Shown here one piece after another: positions 1-6,913 of a stretch of DNA of 27,787 bases; the stretch's first letter is position 1, and each line of letters opens with the position of its first letter. The notes under the pieces were generated by a model. That model was given only the letters and a program-made list of their open reading frames with translations. It was not told the origin of the DNA and did not search any database. The position numbers and the translations under genes were made by a program. Source of the stretch: an uncultured Lachnospiraceae bacterium (GTDB taxonomy: Bacteria > Bacillota > Clostridia > Lachnospirales > Lachnospiraceae); NCBI GenBank assembly GCA_910580195.1, contig CAJTWA010000053.1, positions 1 through 27,787 on the forward strand. The letters are read 5' to 3'.

Positions 1-2
1 CC

Positions 3-1112
3 ATTCCACAAAGCTCTGAGCTACACGCTAACCAGCAGGACGAAGTATATTACCGTATGGGCGACAAATCCAAAAAACTGAATTTTGATGAGCGGCTGCA
101 GCTTATGTATGCCAAAGGTTCCCGCTATTACGAGGACGAACCTGTTTATCGTTCCTCTATGGAGGATATTGATTTGAATTTTGTCGTTGAATACTGCAAG
201 AAAATCGGATACCAAAAATCTGCCGAGGAATATATCCGTCAAAACAACGGATTCGTTGTCAACCATAACGGCAGGGAAGAAATGAGCGGCGCTGCCATTT
301 TATTATTTGGCAAAAATCCGCAGCGCTTCTTCAAAAGGGCAAGGGTGCGTTTTATCCGATATGACGGCATAGAAGCCAAGGTTGGAACCGAAATGAATGT
401 CATTAAGGATGAAATGTTTGAAGGTCGTATTCTCGATATGGTTCGCAGTTCTCTCGACTTTGTACGCAGCCAAATCAAAGAACACACAAAGCTTGGCGCA
501 GACGGTCTTTTCCATACAACGCCTGAATACCCTGAATTTGTCTGGAAAGAAATAATCATTAACTCCGTCGCCCACCGTGATTACAGCATTAAGGGAACCG
601 ATATACAAATTAAAATGTTTGATGACCGGATTACGGTTGAGAGTCCCGGCACCCTGCCCGGAATTGTGCGTCTGAATAATCTCCGCACCGTTCACTTCTC
701 CCGCAACCCAAACATTGCCCGCTTTCTCCACGAATATGATTATGTGCAGGAATTCGGCGAAGGCATTGACCGTATGTTTAATGAAATGGCAGCAGCCGGG
801 CTTCCTGCTCCTGAGTACCATGATAACGCCTTTATGCTCAATGCCACAATTAGGAATGGGGCAATAAATGAAACGGATGGGGTAACAAATGAGGTGATAA
901 ATGGGGCAATAAATATCTCCTCTCCCGAGCAGGCTGTTTTAGCTGCAATAAGGAAAAAACCAAGAATTACAAAAATGGAATTGCAGAAAGAAACTTCTTT
1001 TGGGAAAAGCACGATTGACCGAGCGATTAAAGCATTAAAAGAAAAATGTTTAATTAAGCGTGTCGGCTCTAATAAAACAGGTTATTGGGAAATTATAAAC
1101 AAGGGGCTGTAA
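3..1112 (+). CDS. Schlafen/RecG-like ATP-binding transcriptional regulator, 5' end cut by window edge
   Basis: The reading frame stays open upstream of the first ATG at 57 to the window edge (...SELHANQQDEVYYR before M), so this is the C-terminal part of a longer protein and the ATG at 57 is probably internal. The segment GDKSKKLNFDERLQLMY is typical just after the AlbA_2 (Schlafen-type) DNA-binding domain, most of which would lie outside the window. Counting from the ATG at 57, residues about 150-250 form the RecG-C-like HATPase_c_4 domain (EIIINSVAHRDYS, then ESPGTLPG and EFGEGIDRMF). A linker with repeated NGAIN/TNEVIN units follows, then a C-terminal winged helix (KMELQKETSFGKSTIDRAIKAL). 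Proteins of this family are usually annotated as ATP-binding regulators; the ligand and target are unknown. It is not a RecG helicase despite frequent database labels. Confidence 0.85.
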   Translation: MPQSSELHANQQDEVYYRMGDKSKKLNFDERLQLMYAKGSRYYEDEPVYRSSMEDIDLNFVVEYCKKIGYQKSAEEYIRQNNGFVVNHNGREEMSGAAILLFGKNPQRFFKRARVRFIRYDGIEAKVGTEMNVIKDEMFEGRILDMVRSSLDFVRSQIKEHTKLGADGLFHTTPEYPEFVWKEIIINSVAHRDYSIKGTDIQIKMFDDRITVESPGTLPGIVRLNNLRTVHFSRNPNIARFLHEYDYVQEFGEGIDRMFNEMAAAGLPAPEYHDNAFMLNATIRNGAINETDGVTNEVINGAINISSPEQAVLAAIRKKPRITKMELQKETSFGKSTIDRAIKALKEKCLIKRVGSNKTGYWEIINKGL

Positions 1113-1123
1113 AAAGCCCCTTG
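1100..1123. terminator. Hairpin over the stop codon of the Schlafen-like gene
   Basis: CAAGGGGCT and AGCCCCTTG form a perfect 9-bp stem with a 6-nt loop that includes the stop codon. Little T tract follows on the plus strand. On the minus strand it is followed by TTTATAATTT, so it may serve the minus-strand TnpV gene better. Confidence 0.5.
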
Positions 1124-1160
1124 ACTGCTTCCTGCTACAAAACTTAAAACCCAAACAACA

Positions 1161-1520
1161 CTAAAGGGAATATATCAGATCGTGCAGCACTACTTCCTCC
1201 GCCCTGCTCCTGATGCTGTTCATCTTCTGAAGCCAACATAGCCAGTCAGCAGATTTTAACTGCTCCATCACACCCTCTTTCTTTGCCATCTGCCCCACAA
1301 GCCTGTCCATCATCTCATTACATTCCTCATCCATTTCCGCAAGATGTTTCCATAAGGTTTCCGACAAAATCATATACGGATAAATGGCCCTGTGGTTTTC
1401 TTCTAAAAAACGCTTCCTCATTCTTCCATACTTCCCAATCTGATAATCCGTTGTATCTGAAAGTTTGAGGCCGGGAATCAGATAATCCCCTTCCCAATGG
1501 TAAGTAATCTCCATATACAA
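1161..1520 (-). CDS. tnpV: TnpV family transposon-encoded protein (orphan)
   Basis: A 119-residue protein with the features of TnpV, a small accessory protein found on Clostridial conjugative transposons. It opens with EITYHWEGDYLIPGLKL, continues with QIGKYGRMRKRFLEENHRA, and ends with EQLKSADWLCWLQKMNSIR and a helical tail. Length agrees with the family (about 115-125). AAAGGCGG precedes the ATGTATATG start; either ATG is possible. Its biochemical role is not established. No transposase, recombinase or relaxase lies beside it, so it appears to be a leftover of an inserted element whose other genes are gone or lie outside the window. Confidence 0.8.
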   Translation of the reverse strand: MYMEITYHWEGDYLIPGLKLSDTTDYQIGKYGRMRKRFLEENHRAIYPYMILSETLWKHLAEMDEECNEMMDRLVGQMAKKEGVMEQLKSADWLCWLQKMNSIRSRAEEVVLHDLIYSL

Positions 1521-1693
1521 CCGCCTTTCTTTGTGCTAAACTGTTTACAGATACAAATAAAAGGATTATCACCTTCTTCCTTTACCACAACATCTGCAAG
1601 TTTCCATTCACCACAAATGAGCCAGCCGCATATGTTGTATTTTAGCAGATGAAAATTCCTGTTAAAATACAAGTCTTTAGAGGAATCTGACAT
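1521..1693. other. Gap between TnpV and the reductase stump; nothing recognised
   Basis: A minus-strand frame is open from 1693 into the TnpV gene (begins MSDSSKDLYF). It has no recognisable domain and overlaps tnpV out of frame. I treat it as the probable junction of the TnpV-bearing insertion and do not call a gene. Confidence 0.3.
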
Positions 1694-1867
1694 CTACAGT
1701 TTACAACATATCACATCGTTGCCATATGCCTGTGCCGTGTCGATGCTGCGGTACCCAATCTCTATGGCCTCCCGCACGCACCGTTCTGTTTCCTCTGGCG
1801 GCGTCTGGTATACGCCGTATCCCAGCTTTGGCATTTTCACCCCATTGTTCAAAGCTACATATTCCAT
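1694..1867 (-). pseudogene. Aldo/keto reductase, N-terminal stump
   Basis: The minus strand encodes 57 residues that are an unmistakable aldo/keto reductase N-terminus: MEYVALNNGVKMPKLGYGVY, then EETERCVREAIEIGYRSIDT and AQAYGND. An AGGAGG ribosome binding site stands just upstream of the ATG. The catalytic Asp and Tyr of the AKR tetrad (D43, Y48) are present. After AYGNDV the frame runs into unrelated codons and a TAG, so the catalytic Lys and His and over 200 further residues are missing. The intact family is about 270-330 residues and catalyses NAD(P)H-dependent carbonyl reduction; this stump cannot. It is divergent from the LysR gene at 2050, a usual regulator/target arrangement. Confidence 0.8.
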
Positions 1868-1969
1868 TTTGTTCCCTCCTGATATTCTTATTCTGAATGG
1901 TTTTCTTTTTTTGTTTTCTCTTACAACTCATAGTTTACAAAAGAAAACTAGAAATGTACAATAGAAATA

Positions 1970-1999
1970 TTGAAAGATAGGTTTCACAAAATGAATACT
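1970..1999 (+). promoter_or_regulatory. Possible promoter of the LysR gene
   Basis: TTGAAA at 1970-1975 and AATACT at 1994-1999 are separated by 18 bp, about 50 bp upstream of the LysR start. It is a weak match, listed because the gene needs a promoter in this 182-bp divergent gap. Confidence 0.3.
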
Positions 2000-2049
2000 A
2001 CTTCCACTCCATCCAGACGATATGCCAAAACAAAGAAAGGAACTTACTT

Positions 2050-2724
2050 ATGCTAAACCTCTTAGAATTAGAACAGCTGATTGCCTTTGCAGATTTGGGA
2101 ACCCTGTCAAAGGCCGCAGAAGAACTGCATATCTCCCAGCCTACCCTTACCCGCACCATGAAAAACTTAGAAGCTGCTTTCGGTGTCCCGCTGCTGGCTG
2201 CCCAGTTCCCGGAACAGGCCGTTTCCTCAAGGCTTTCGGAACAACCTGCAATTATAGAAGGAACCATTTCCGGCGATTGTGAAATTGGCATTTTATCTTA
2301 TCCAATAGAGATAGACGGACTTGCATGCATCCCCATTGTGGAGGAAAACCTTTTTGCCTGTATCCCAAAAGGCCATGAACTGGCAGGCTGCGAAAGCTTG
2401 ACTTTTGGGCAATTAAATGGGTTTAACTGTTTATTGCGCTCCCAAATCGGCTTTTGGACAGGGCTGTGTTTCCAAAAAATGCCTGCCTCCAAATTCCTGA
2501 TACAGACAGATGATTTTTCTTTCCGGGAACTGGTGCAGAACTCCACGCTCCCATGCTTTACCACAAATTTAGCCACGGATATGTCAGACATCCTTGCTGG
2601 AAGGAATAAGATTCCCGTCCTTGACGCTGAAGCAAATGTGGTATACTATTTCATCTGCAAAAAAAGCAATGGGCACTATGCTACAATCGCGGAACAATTA
2701 AGGGGAGCAGGCAATCTTCCATAA
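2050..2724 (+). CDS. LysR-family regulator with internal deletion, probably non-functional
   Basis: Residues 1-48 form a complete LysR winged helix (LELEQLIAFADLGTLSKAAE, ISQPTLTRTMKNLEAAFGVPL). From about residue 75 the chain matches the distal effector-binding domain (GDCEIGILSYP, ENLFACIPKGHEL, DDFSFRELVQN, YFICKK). Length is 224 against about 290-310 for the family. The missing part is the linker helix and the first strands of the effector domain, because FGVPLL runs straight into LAAQFPEQAVSSRL, which normally lies some 70-80 residues further on. The frame is intact, so the protein may be made and may bind DNA without normal ligand response. The start follows AAAGAAAGGAAC. It is divergent from the truncated reductase at 1694, its likely former target. 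Confidence 0.8.
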   Translation: MLNLLELEQLIAFADLGTLSKAAEELHISQPTLTRTMKNLEAAFGVPLLAAQFPEQAVSSRLSEQPAIIEGTISGDCEIGILSYPIEIDGLACIPIVEENLFACIPKGHELAGCESLTFGQLNGFNCLLRSQIGFWTGLCFQKMPASKFLIQTDDFSFRELVQNSTLPCFTTNLATDMSDILAGRNKIPVLDAEANVVYYFICKKSNGHYATIAEQLRGAGNLP

Positions 2725-2736
2725 CAATTACGTTTA

Positions 2737-3663
2737 TCACCCAAACAAGGGCGTAGAAAAATACCGTTCCGCCGTATCCGGCAGTATCGTCACCACCGTT
2801 TTCCCGGCTCCCAGCTTCTTCGCCAGCTTCAATGCCGCCGCCACATTCGTCCCGCTGGAAATCCCGCACATAATCCCTTCCTCTGCTGCAAGGCGCTTCG
2901 ATGTGGACAATGCTTCGTCATCTGTAATAATGCAGACATCATCATAAATCTGCTGGTTTAAGATTTCTGGAATCAGGCCGTCGCCAATGCCCATCTGCAA
3001 ATGCGTCCCAATAGAGCCGCCGGAAAGGATTGCCGCATGTTCCGGCTCTACTGCCCAGATTTCCATATCAGGATTTTTTTCCTTAATGGTTTCCCCTACG
3101 CCAGTGATGGTGCCGCCTGTGCCAATCCCGGAACAGAACCCATGGATTGGCCCGTCTGCCTGCCTTAAGATCTCAAGCCCCGTCTGGGAACGGTGCACCG
3201 CCGGGTTGGCAGGGTTCTCAAACTGCTGGGGCACGAATACCCGCGGGTCGTTTTTTGCCATGGCAAGGGCTGTCTGCAGACATTCTTCAATACATGCGCC
3301 AATATTCCCTGCATCATGGATTAGAATTACTTCCGCCCCGTAATGCTCCACCAGCTTACGCCGTTCCTCACTGACGGAATCCGGCATAATGATTTTCGTC
3401 TGGTAGCCCCGGACTGCCCCCACCAATGCAAGGCCAATGCCCTGATTGCCGCTGGTGGGCTCCACAATGACAGTATCTTCCCGGATTAACCCTTTCTCTT
3501 CCGCATCCTTTATCATGTTATAAGCCGTCCTTGTCTTAATGGAGCCGCCTACATTGAGCCCCTCAAATTTCACCAGCACACGGGCGTCCTCTGGGTCCGC
3601 CATGCGGTTTAGGCGGATTAAGGGCGTATTGCCCATTGCTTCTAATATATTTTCATAAACCAT
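2737..3663 (-). CDS. cysK: Cysteine synthase (O-acetylserine sulfhydrylase), PLP enzyme
   Basis: Makes L-cysteine from O-acetylserine and sulfide in the cytoplasm. The 308-residue length is normal for CysK. Landmarks are NTPLIRLNR (12-20), the PLP lysine K43 in GGSIKTR, the substrate loop PTSGNQG (69-75, with Gln where many members have Thr), the phosphate-binding GTGGTITG (181-188), and GISSGTN (267-273) with the serine that contacts the PLP ring nitrogen. It is convergent with the LysR gene (stops 12 bp apart) and divergent from the AAA ATPase. A promoter and an inverted repeat sit directly upstream. CysM and related beta-family enzymes are alternatives, but motif spacing favours CysK. Confidence 0.93.
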   Translation of the reverse strand: MVYENILEAMGNTPLIRLNRMADPEDARVLVKFEGLNVGGSIKTRTAYNMIKDAEEKGLIREDTVIVEPTSGNQGIGLALVGAVRGYQTKIIMPDSVSEERRKLVEHYGAEVILIHDAGNIGACIEECLQTALAMAKNDPRVFVPQQFENPANPAVHRSQTGLEILRQADGPIHGFCSGIGTGGTITGVGETIKEKNPDMEIWAVEPEHAAILSGGSIGTHLQMGIGDGLIPEILNQQIYDDVCIITDDEALSTSKRLAAEEGIMCGISSGTNVAAALKLAKKLGAGKTVVTILPDTAERYFSTPLFG

Positions 3664-3696
3664 AGCCTCAAATCCTTTCTGTATCCATACTGAAAT

Positions 3697-3729
3697 GGAA
3701 ATACCTTACAAATTATAATATGTATTTCC
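3697..3729. promoter_or_regulatory. Inverted repeat across the cysK -10 region, possible operator
   Basis: GGAAATAC (3697-3704) and GTATTTCC (3722-3729) are perfect 8-bp arms with a 17-bp spacer that contains the cysK -10 hexamer. The position fits a repressor or activator site for cysteine metabolism. The regulator is unknown. Confidence 0.5.
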
Positions 3730-3740
3730 CTCAAATACAA
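3712..3740 (-). promoter_or_regulatory. cysK promoter
   Basis: On the minus strand TTGTAT (3740-3735) and a perfect TATAAT (3717-3712) are separated by exactly 17 bp. The -10 is 48 bp upstream of the cysK ATG. Confidence 0.75.
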
Positions 3741-3751
3741 CCGCCATTCCG

Positions 3752-3780
3752 TTGATTTTTAAGATAATTTCCCTTATACT
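3752..3780 (+). promoter_or_regulatory. Promoter of the AAA ATPase gene
   Basis: TTGATT (3752-3757) and TATACT (3775-3780) are separated by 17 bp, 31 bp upstream of the ATG at 3812. The TTG here could be misread as a start codon in the same frame; it is better explained as the -35 element. Confidence 0.7.
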
Positions 3781-3811
3781 AAAATTTAAAAAGAAGCAGA
3801 AAGGCAGGAAC

Positions 3812-4552
3812 ATGGACGATAAATTTATCCGAAGCCTCCGGATTGACTGGGGCAAAATCAGCAGAAATTCTTATCTGAAGGGCATCCCTGCGCTTTGCAA
3901 GGCCAATTTTCTGGAGTTCCAGAAGAATATTACCATTTTTGTAGGGGAAAACGGCACTGGGAAATCTACCCTTTTAGAAGCTATTGCGCTTGCCTACGGG
4001 TTCAACCCAGAAGGCGGGACTTTAAATTACCGGTTCAGTACCTTTGACGACGTTTCCGAATTAAACCAAGGCGTCACCTTAACCAAAGGCTGCCGCCGGG
4101 CTGCATCCAATTACTTTTTCCGGGCGGAGAGTTTTTTCAATGTGGCAAGCAAGGCGGAGGAATACCGGGACTATACGCCAAAAGAGGTGTATTACGCAAG
4201 GTACGGGGGAAAATCCCTCCATGAGCAGTCCCATGGGGAAAGTTTCTTAGCCTATTTCCAGTCCTTTGAAGAAGCCGGGCTGTACCTGATGGATGAACCG
4301 GAGGCCGCGCTGTCACCCCAGCGGCAATTGAGCCTATTCCTGCAAATCAGCAAAATGGCAGACGCTGGCTCCCAGTTTATCTTGGCCTCCCATTCGCCAA
4401 TCCTGCTGGGGATTCCGGGGGCTGACATTATTTCTTTTGACAATGGGGAATTAAAACGCTGTACCTACGAAGATACGGAAAGCTACCAAGTGATGGAAAT
4501 GTTCATCAACCACAGGGACGTGCTGGTTGGGCGGCTGCTGGACGAGCCGTAA
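3812..4552 (+). CDS. Small AAA family ATPase (ABC/SMC-like, unknown role)
   Basis: A 246-residue soluble ATPase. Walker A is GENGTGKS (45-52), a signature-like SHGESFLAYF lies at 140-149, Walker B is LYLMDEPEAALS (157-168), and the switch histidine is in LASHSP (191-196). These are the motifs of the AAA_21/AAA_23-type stand-alone ATPases seen in many Firmicutes. There is no transmembrane segment and no partner permease. The start at 3812 is chosen because AGAAAGGCAGGAAC precedes it and the upstream in-frame TTG is a -35 box. No toxin or nuclease partner lies next to it, so an OLD/retron/Gabija-like defence role is not supported. Confidence 0.85.
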   Translation: MDDKFIRSLRIDWGKISRNSYLKGIPALCKANFLEFQKNITIFVGENGTGKSTLLEAIALAYGFNPEGGTLNYRFSTFDDVSELNQGVTLTKGCRRAASNYFFRAESFFNVASKAEEYRDYTPKEVYYARYGGKSLHEQSHGESFLAYFQSFEEAGLYLMDEPEAALSPQRQLSLFLQISKMADAGSQFILASHSPILLGIPGADIISFDNGELKRCTYEDTESYQVMEMFINHRDVLVGRLLDEP

Positions 4553-4558
4553 AAAGAA

Positions 4559-4632
4559 TTGCGGGGGCAGGATTTGAACCTGCGGCCTTCGGGTTATGAG
4601 CCCGACGAGCTTCCAGACTGCTCCACCCCGCG
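4559..4632 (-). tRNA. Initiator tRNA-fMet (CAU)
   Basis: The minus strand folds as a 74-nt tRNA with acceptor arm CGCGGGG/CCCCGCA. The first base pair is a C:A mismatch and the anticodon stem has three G:C pairs (GGGCTCATAACCC); together these mark the initiator. The anticodon is CAT, the T arm contains GGTTCAAATCC, and CCA is not encoded. The 3' end is 6 bp from the stop codon of the convergent AAA ATPase. Confidence 0.96.
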
Positions 4633-4643
4633 CTGATATGGTT

Positions 4644-4672
4644 ATTATATTCCATTATCAGGCAAATGTCAA
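4644..4672 (-). promoter_or_regulatory. Consensus promoter of the initiator tRNA
   Basis: On the minus strand a perfect TTGACA (4672-4667) and a perfect TATAAT (4649-4644) are separated by exactly 17 bp, 11 bp before the tRNA 5' end. This is the strongest promoter in the window. Confidence 0.93.
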
Positions 4673-4747
4673 ATTATTTCTGATACTTTTTTCCCATTTT
4701 GTAACAAAGCATGCCTCTTATGCCAAAATCTACCAAATTGTGATGGT

Positions 4748-5989
4748 TCACCGCACCTGATAATCCCGGAACCCACGGTAACTCCAACACAACAGAATCC
4801 CAGCCAAGCACAGATAAACCACCGGGACCCACTGGAAAAAATAAAAGTAATGCCCTCCCACCGAAAGCAGCTGGTGGGCGGCAATGCCCCTCGGGTAAAA
4901 CATCGAGGTAGGCAGGCTGCATACCAGCAGGAACAGCCCATGGTGGTTGCCGGCAAGCTGTGCCAGATAAACCGGCGCCAAAATAAACACAAATCTAAGG
5001 ATAATGACCCCAAACGCTGACTTCATCTTAACAGACAGGAACATCACCACCGTGGCTGCCATAAGGATCCCCAACACACAGCAGCCGATACTAACCAGCA
5101 AAAACTCCAGCATATTCATTGGGAGGTTTAAAAGGAACCCGCTGGCACACACCTGTATGGGAAGGTTCCACCCGCTTAGGCCATAAATGGCCTGAATTTC
5201 CAGCAAAAACAACAGCGTAAAGCCAACAGAGGCAAAAAATGCAAAGGAAAGCCCTGCCAAAAACTTCGCCCAAATCAGCTTATTTTTCCCAAAACGGGAA
5301 GACAGCGCCAGCGCGTCCATATGGGAATCATGCTCCCCGGCAAACATAGGCGCAAGGACAATTGCCACCGCAAAGGCAATAAATATAAAATTCGGCGTCT
5401 GCATCTTGAAAAAATTTTGGTACCCTGTCATATTCCCATAAGCATACGGCGTAGTTATCTTTTCATTTTCTTTCTTATGGAACGCAATTTCCCCTTCCGA
5501 AAGCTTTTCCGCCTCAAAGAGCGCATCCATCATCCGCTCCCGGAACGCATAAAAATTTGTCCCATTGATTTCTTCCCGGGGCAGGCTGCCCAGCCGGTTT
5601 TCCATCATTGCCAAAAGGACAGAAACATTTTCAAAAGGTGCATTGGCTTCATAATACCTTTTCCAATAAGCTGCCCAGCCCCCTTCTGGCGGTTCGTTAA
5701 GGCAAAACCCATCCTCCCCTTGGTAAAATTCCGCCTGCGCGCCCTTCATTTTTTGGAAAAACTCATCATTTAAAGCCCCAATTTCCAGATGTTCTAAGGC
5801 TGCACGTTCCTGCTTTGCCATATGGAAATGGGTGTCCACCTTTTCCCCGTCGATATAGAATTCCCCAAACGCTCTGCTAAAGCCGCTGAACAATGTCCAC
5901 AGCAGCACTACGGCCAGCGCAATCCATGTGGAACGTTTCTTGAATATTTTCCGGTACTCGTAACCTGTTAAATTCAGTATTTCTTTCAT
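4748..5989 (-). CDS. ABC-2 type transporter permease
   Basis: A 413-residue membrane protein. A cytoplasmic start (MKEILNLTGYEYRKIFKKRS) is followed by TM1 at about 21-42, a soluble, presumably external domain to about residue 195, then about six membrane segments (for example FIFIAFAVAIVLAPMFAG, FAFFASVGFTLLFLLEI, FLLVSIGCCVLGILMAATVV). This is the layout of ABC-2 exporters in Firmicutes. It is the last gene of the sigma/membrane protein/ATPase/permease operon, so it should pair with the ATPase at 6036. Translation starts in an AGGGGCAGGAATGA context that comes from a 50-bp tandem duplication. The substrate cannot be told from sequence; peptide, lantibiotic or drug export are the usual roles. 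Confidence 0.88.
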   Translation of the reverse strand: MKEILNLTGYEYRKIFKKRSTWIALAVVLLWTLFSGFSRAFGEFYIDGEKVDTHFHMAKQERAALEHLEIGALNDEFFQKMKGAQAEFYQGEDGFCLNEPPEGGWAAYWKRYYEANAPFENVSVLLAMMENRLGSLPREEINGTNFYAFRERMMDALFEAEKLSEGEIAFHKKENEKITTPYAYGNMTGYQNFFKMQTPNFIFIAFAVAIVLAPMFAGEHDSHMDALALSSRFGKNKLIWAKFLAGLSFAFFASVGFTLLFLLEIQAIYGLSGWNLPIQVCASGFLLNLPMNMLEFLLVSIGCCVLGILMAATVVMFLSVKMKSAFGVIILRFVFILAPVYLAQLAGNHHGLFLLVCSLPTSMFYPRGIAAHQLLSVGGHYFYFFQWVPVVYLCLAGILLCWSYRGFRDYQVR

Positions 5990-6074
5990 TCCTGCCCCTC
6001 CCGCTGGTTTCGCTGAAATAATATCAGTATTTTTTTCATTCCTGCCCCTCCCCGCTGGTTTCGCTGAAATAATA
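5974..6074. repeat. 50-bp tandem duplication at the ABC ATPase/permease junction
   Basis: Copy 1 is 5974-6023 (50 bp) and copy 2 is 6024-6074 (51 bp, one extra C in a C run). Besides that insertion there is one visible substitution, in the T run. The unit carries the last codons of the ATPase, the AGGGGCAGG ribosome binding site and the ATGA stop/start overlap. The copy nearer the permease now works as its initiation region; the other holds the ATPase stop. Confidence 0.92.
5986..6039 (-). CDS. 17-codon micro-ORF bridging ATPase stop and permease start
   Basis: The minus strand reads MKKILILFQRNQREGQE and a stop. Its ATG overlaps the ATPase stop as ATGA (6039-6036), and its own TGA overlaps the permease ATG as ATGA (5989-5986). 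Each start is preceded by AGGGGCAGG. It is a product of the tandem duplication and may only pass ribosomes along the operon. That it is translated is inference. Confidence 0.4.
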   Translation of the reverse strand: MKKILILFQRNQREGQE

Positions 6075-6911
6075 GAGGTACAAATCCTCCAAGGCTGCCG
6101 CTGCCTGTACTGCGGATTCCGTAGGCTTCTGCCCGCATACCAGCCGCAGGGATGTGCCTTCTTTTTCCTTACGGATATTCAGGGCTGGGTATTGCCCCAT
6201 AAGGCGCGCTGCGGATTGGCTGTCCACCGTGCACTCCCAGACTTTCCCCGAGATTTCCTGAATAATTTCCTCCAAGCTGCCCTTATGGATGATAGCGCCG
6301 TCTTTCATCAGCAGGATTACGTCTGCGATATACTCCACATCCGGTACAATGTGGGTGGAAAGCAGCACAATCCTGTCATTCCCTAGCTTGGAAACCATAT
6401 TCCGGAACTTCACCCGCTCCTTTGGGTCAAGCCCTGCGGTGGGTTCATCCAGCACAAGGACCTCCGGGTTATTGAGCAGGGACTGGGCAATGCCAAGCCG
6501 CTGCTTCATGCCGCCGGAAAAGGTTTTGATTTTCTTTTTTGCCACATGGGATAAATCGGCCAATTCCAATAACTCTAAGGATTTTTCCTTCGCTTTTTTT
6601 CTGGGGATTCCCTTTAGGGACGCTAAGTACATCAGGAAATCCATGGCAGAAAATTCTGGGTAATACCCAAATTCCTGCGGCAGGTACCCAAGGACGTCCC
6701 GGTAAAGCTCTTCGCCCACATCCATGCCATTGTAGCGGATTTCCCCGCTGTCTGGCCTTAAAACCCCGCACATCATCCGCATCAGGGTCGTTTTTCCCGC
6801 CCCATTTGCCCCAAGGAGGCCGTAAACCCCTTGGCTTAAGGAAAGGGAAACCCGGTCTACGGCAATTTTTTCCCGATACTGCTTTGTTACCCTGTCAAAA
6901 ATAAGCTCCAT
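6036..6911 (-). CDS. ABC transporter ATP-binding protein
   Basis: A 291-residue nucleotide-binding subunit with Walker A GANGAGKTT (34-42), Q-loop Q79 in YLPQEFGYYP, signature FSGGMKQR (131-138), Walker B VLVLDEPTAGLD (151-162) and switch H187 in LLSTHIV. The C-terminal 75 residues are typical of the CcmA/bacitracin-exporter type ATPases. The start at 6911 is chosen because GGAGGGATAGGA directly precedes it and the upstream gene stops 2 bp before; longer versions of the frame would overlap that gene. The ATPase powers the permease at 4748. Confidence 0.94.
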   Translation of the reverse strand: MELIFDRVTKQYREKIAVDRVSLSLSQGVYGLLGANGAGKTTLMRMMCGVLRPDSGEIRYNGMDVGEELYRDVLGYLPQEFGYYPEFSAMDFLMYLASLKGIPRKKAKEKSLELLELADLSHVAKKKIKTFSGGMKQRLGIAQSLLNNPEVLVLDEPTAGLDPKERVKFRNMVSKLGNDRIVLLSTHIVPDVEYIADVILLMKDGAIIHKGSLEEIIQEISGKVWECTVDSQSAARLMGQYPALNIRKEKEGTSLRLVCGQKPTESAVQAAAALEDLYLYYFSETSGEGQE

Positions 6912-6913
6912 TC

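Noticed and set aside
57..1112. ATP-dependent helicase RecG
   Set aside because: Only the C-terminal RecG-like HATPase region is present; no helicase motifs are seen. It is a Schlafen/AlbA_2 type regulator.
1701..1931. 76-residue minus-strand ORF (MSCKRKQKKK...)
   Set aside because: It is out of frame with the recognisable aldo/keto reductase on the same strand; a shadow frame.
3812..4552. Stand-alone AAA ATPase as part of an anti-phage system
   Set aside because: No nuclease, reverse transcriptase or toxin partner is adjacent. It is flanked by cysK and a tRNA, and the short form is a common housekeeping-like family.
5321..5773. 150-residue plus-strand ORF inside the permease gene
   Set aside because: Antisense to a well-supported ABC-2 permease, with no ribosome binding site or family features.
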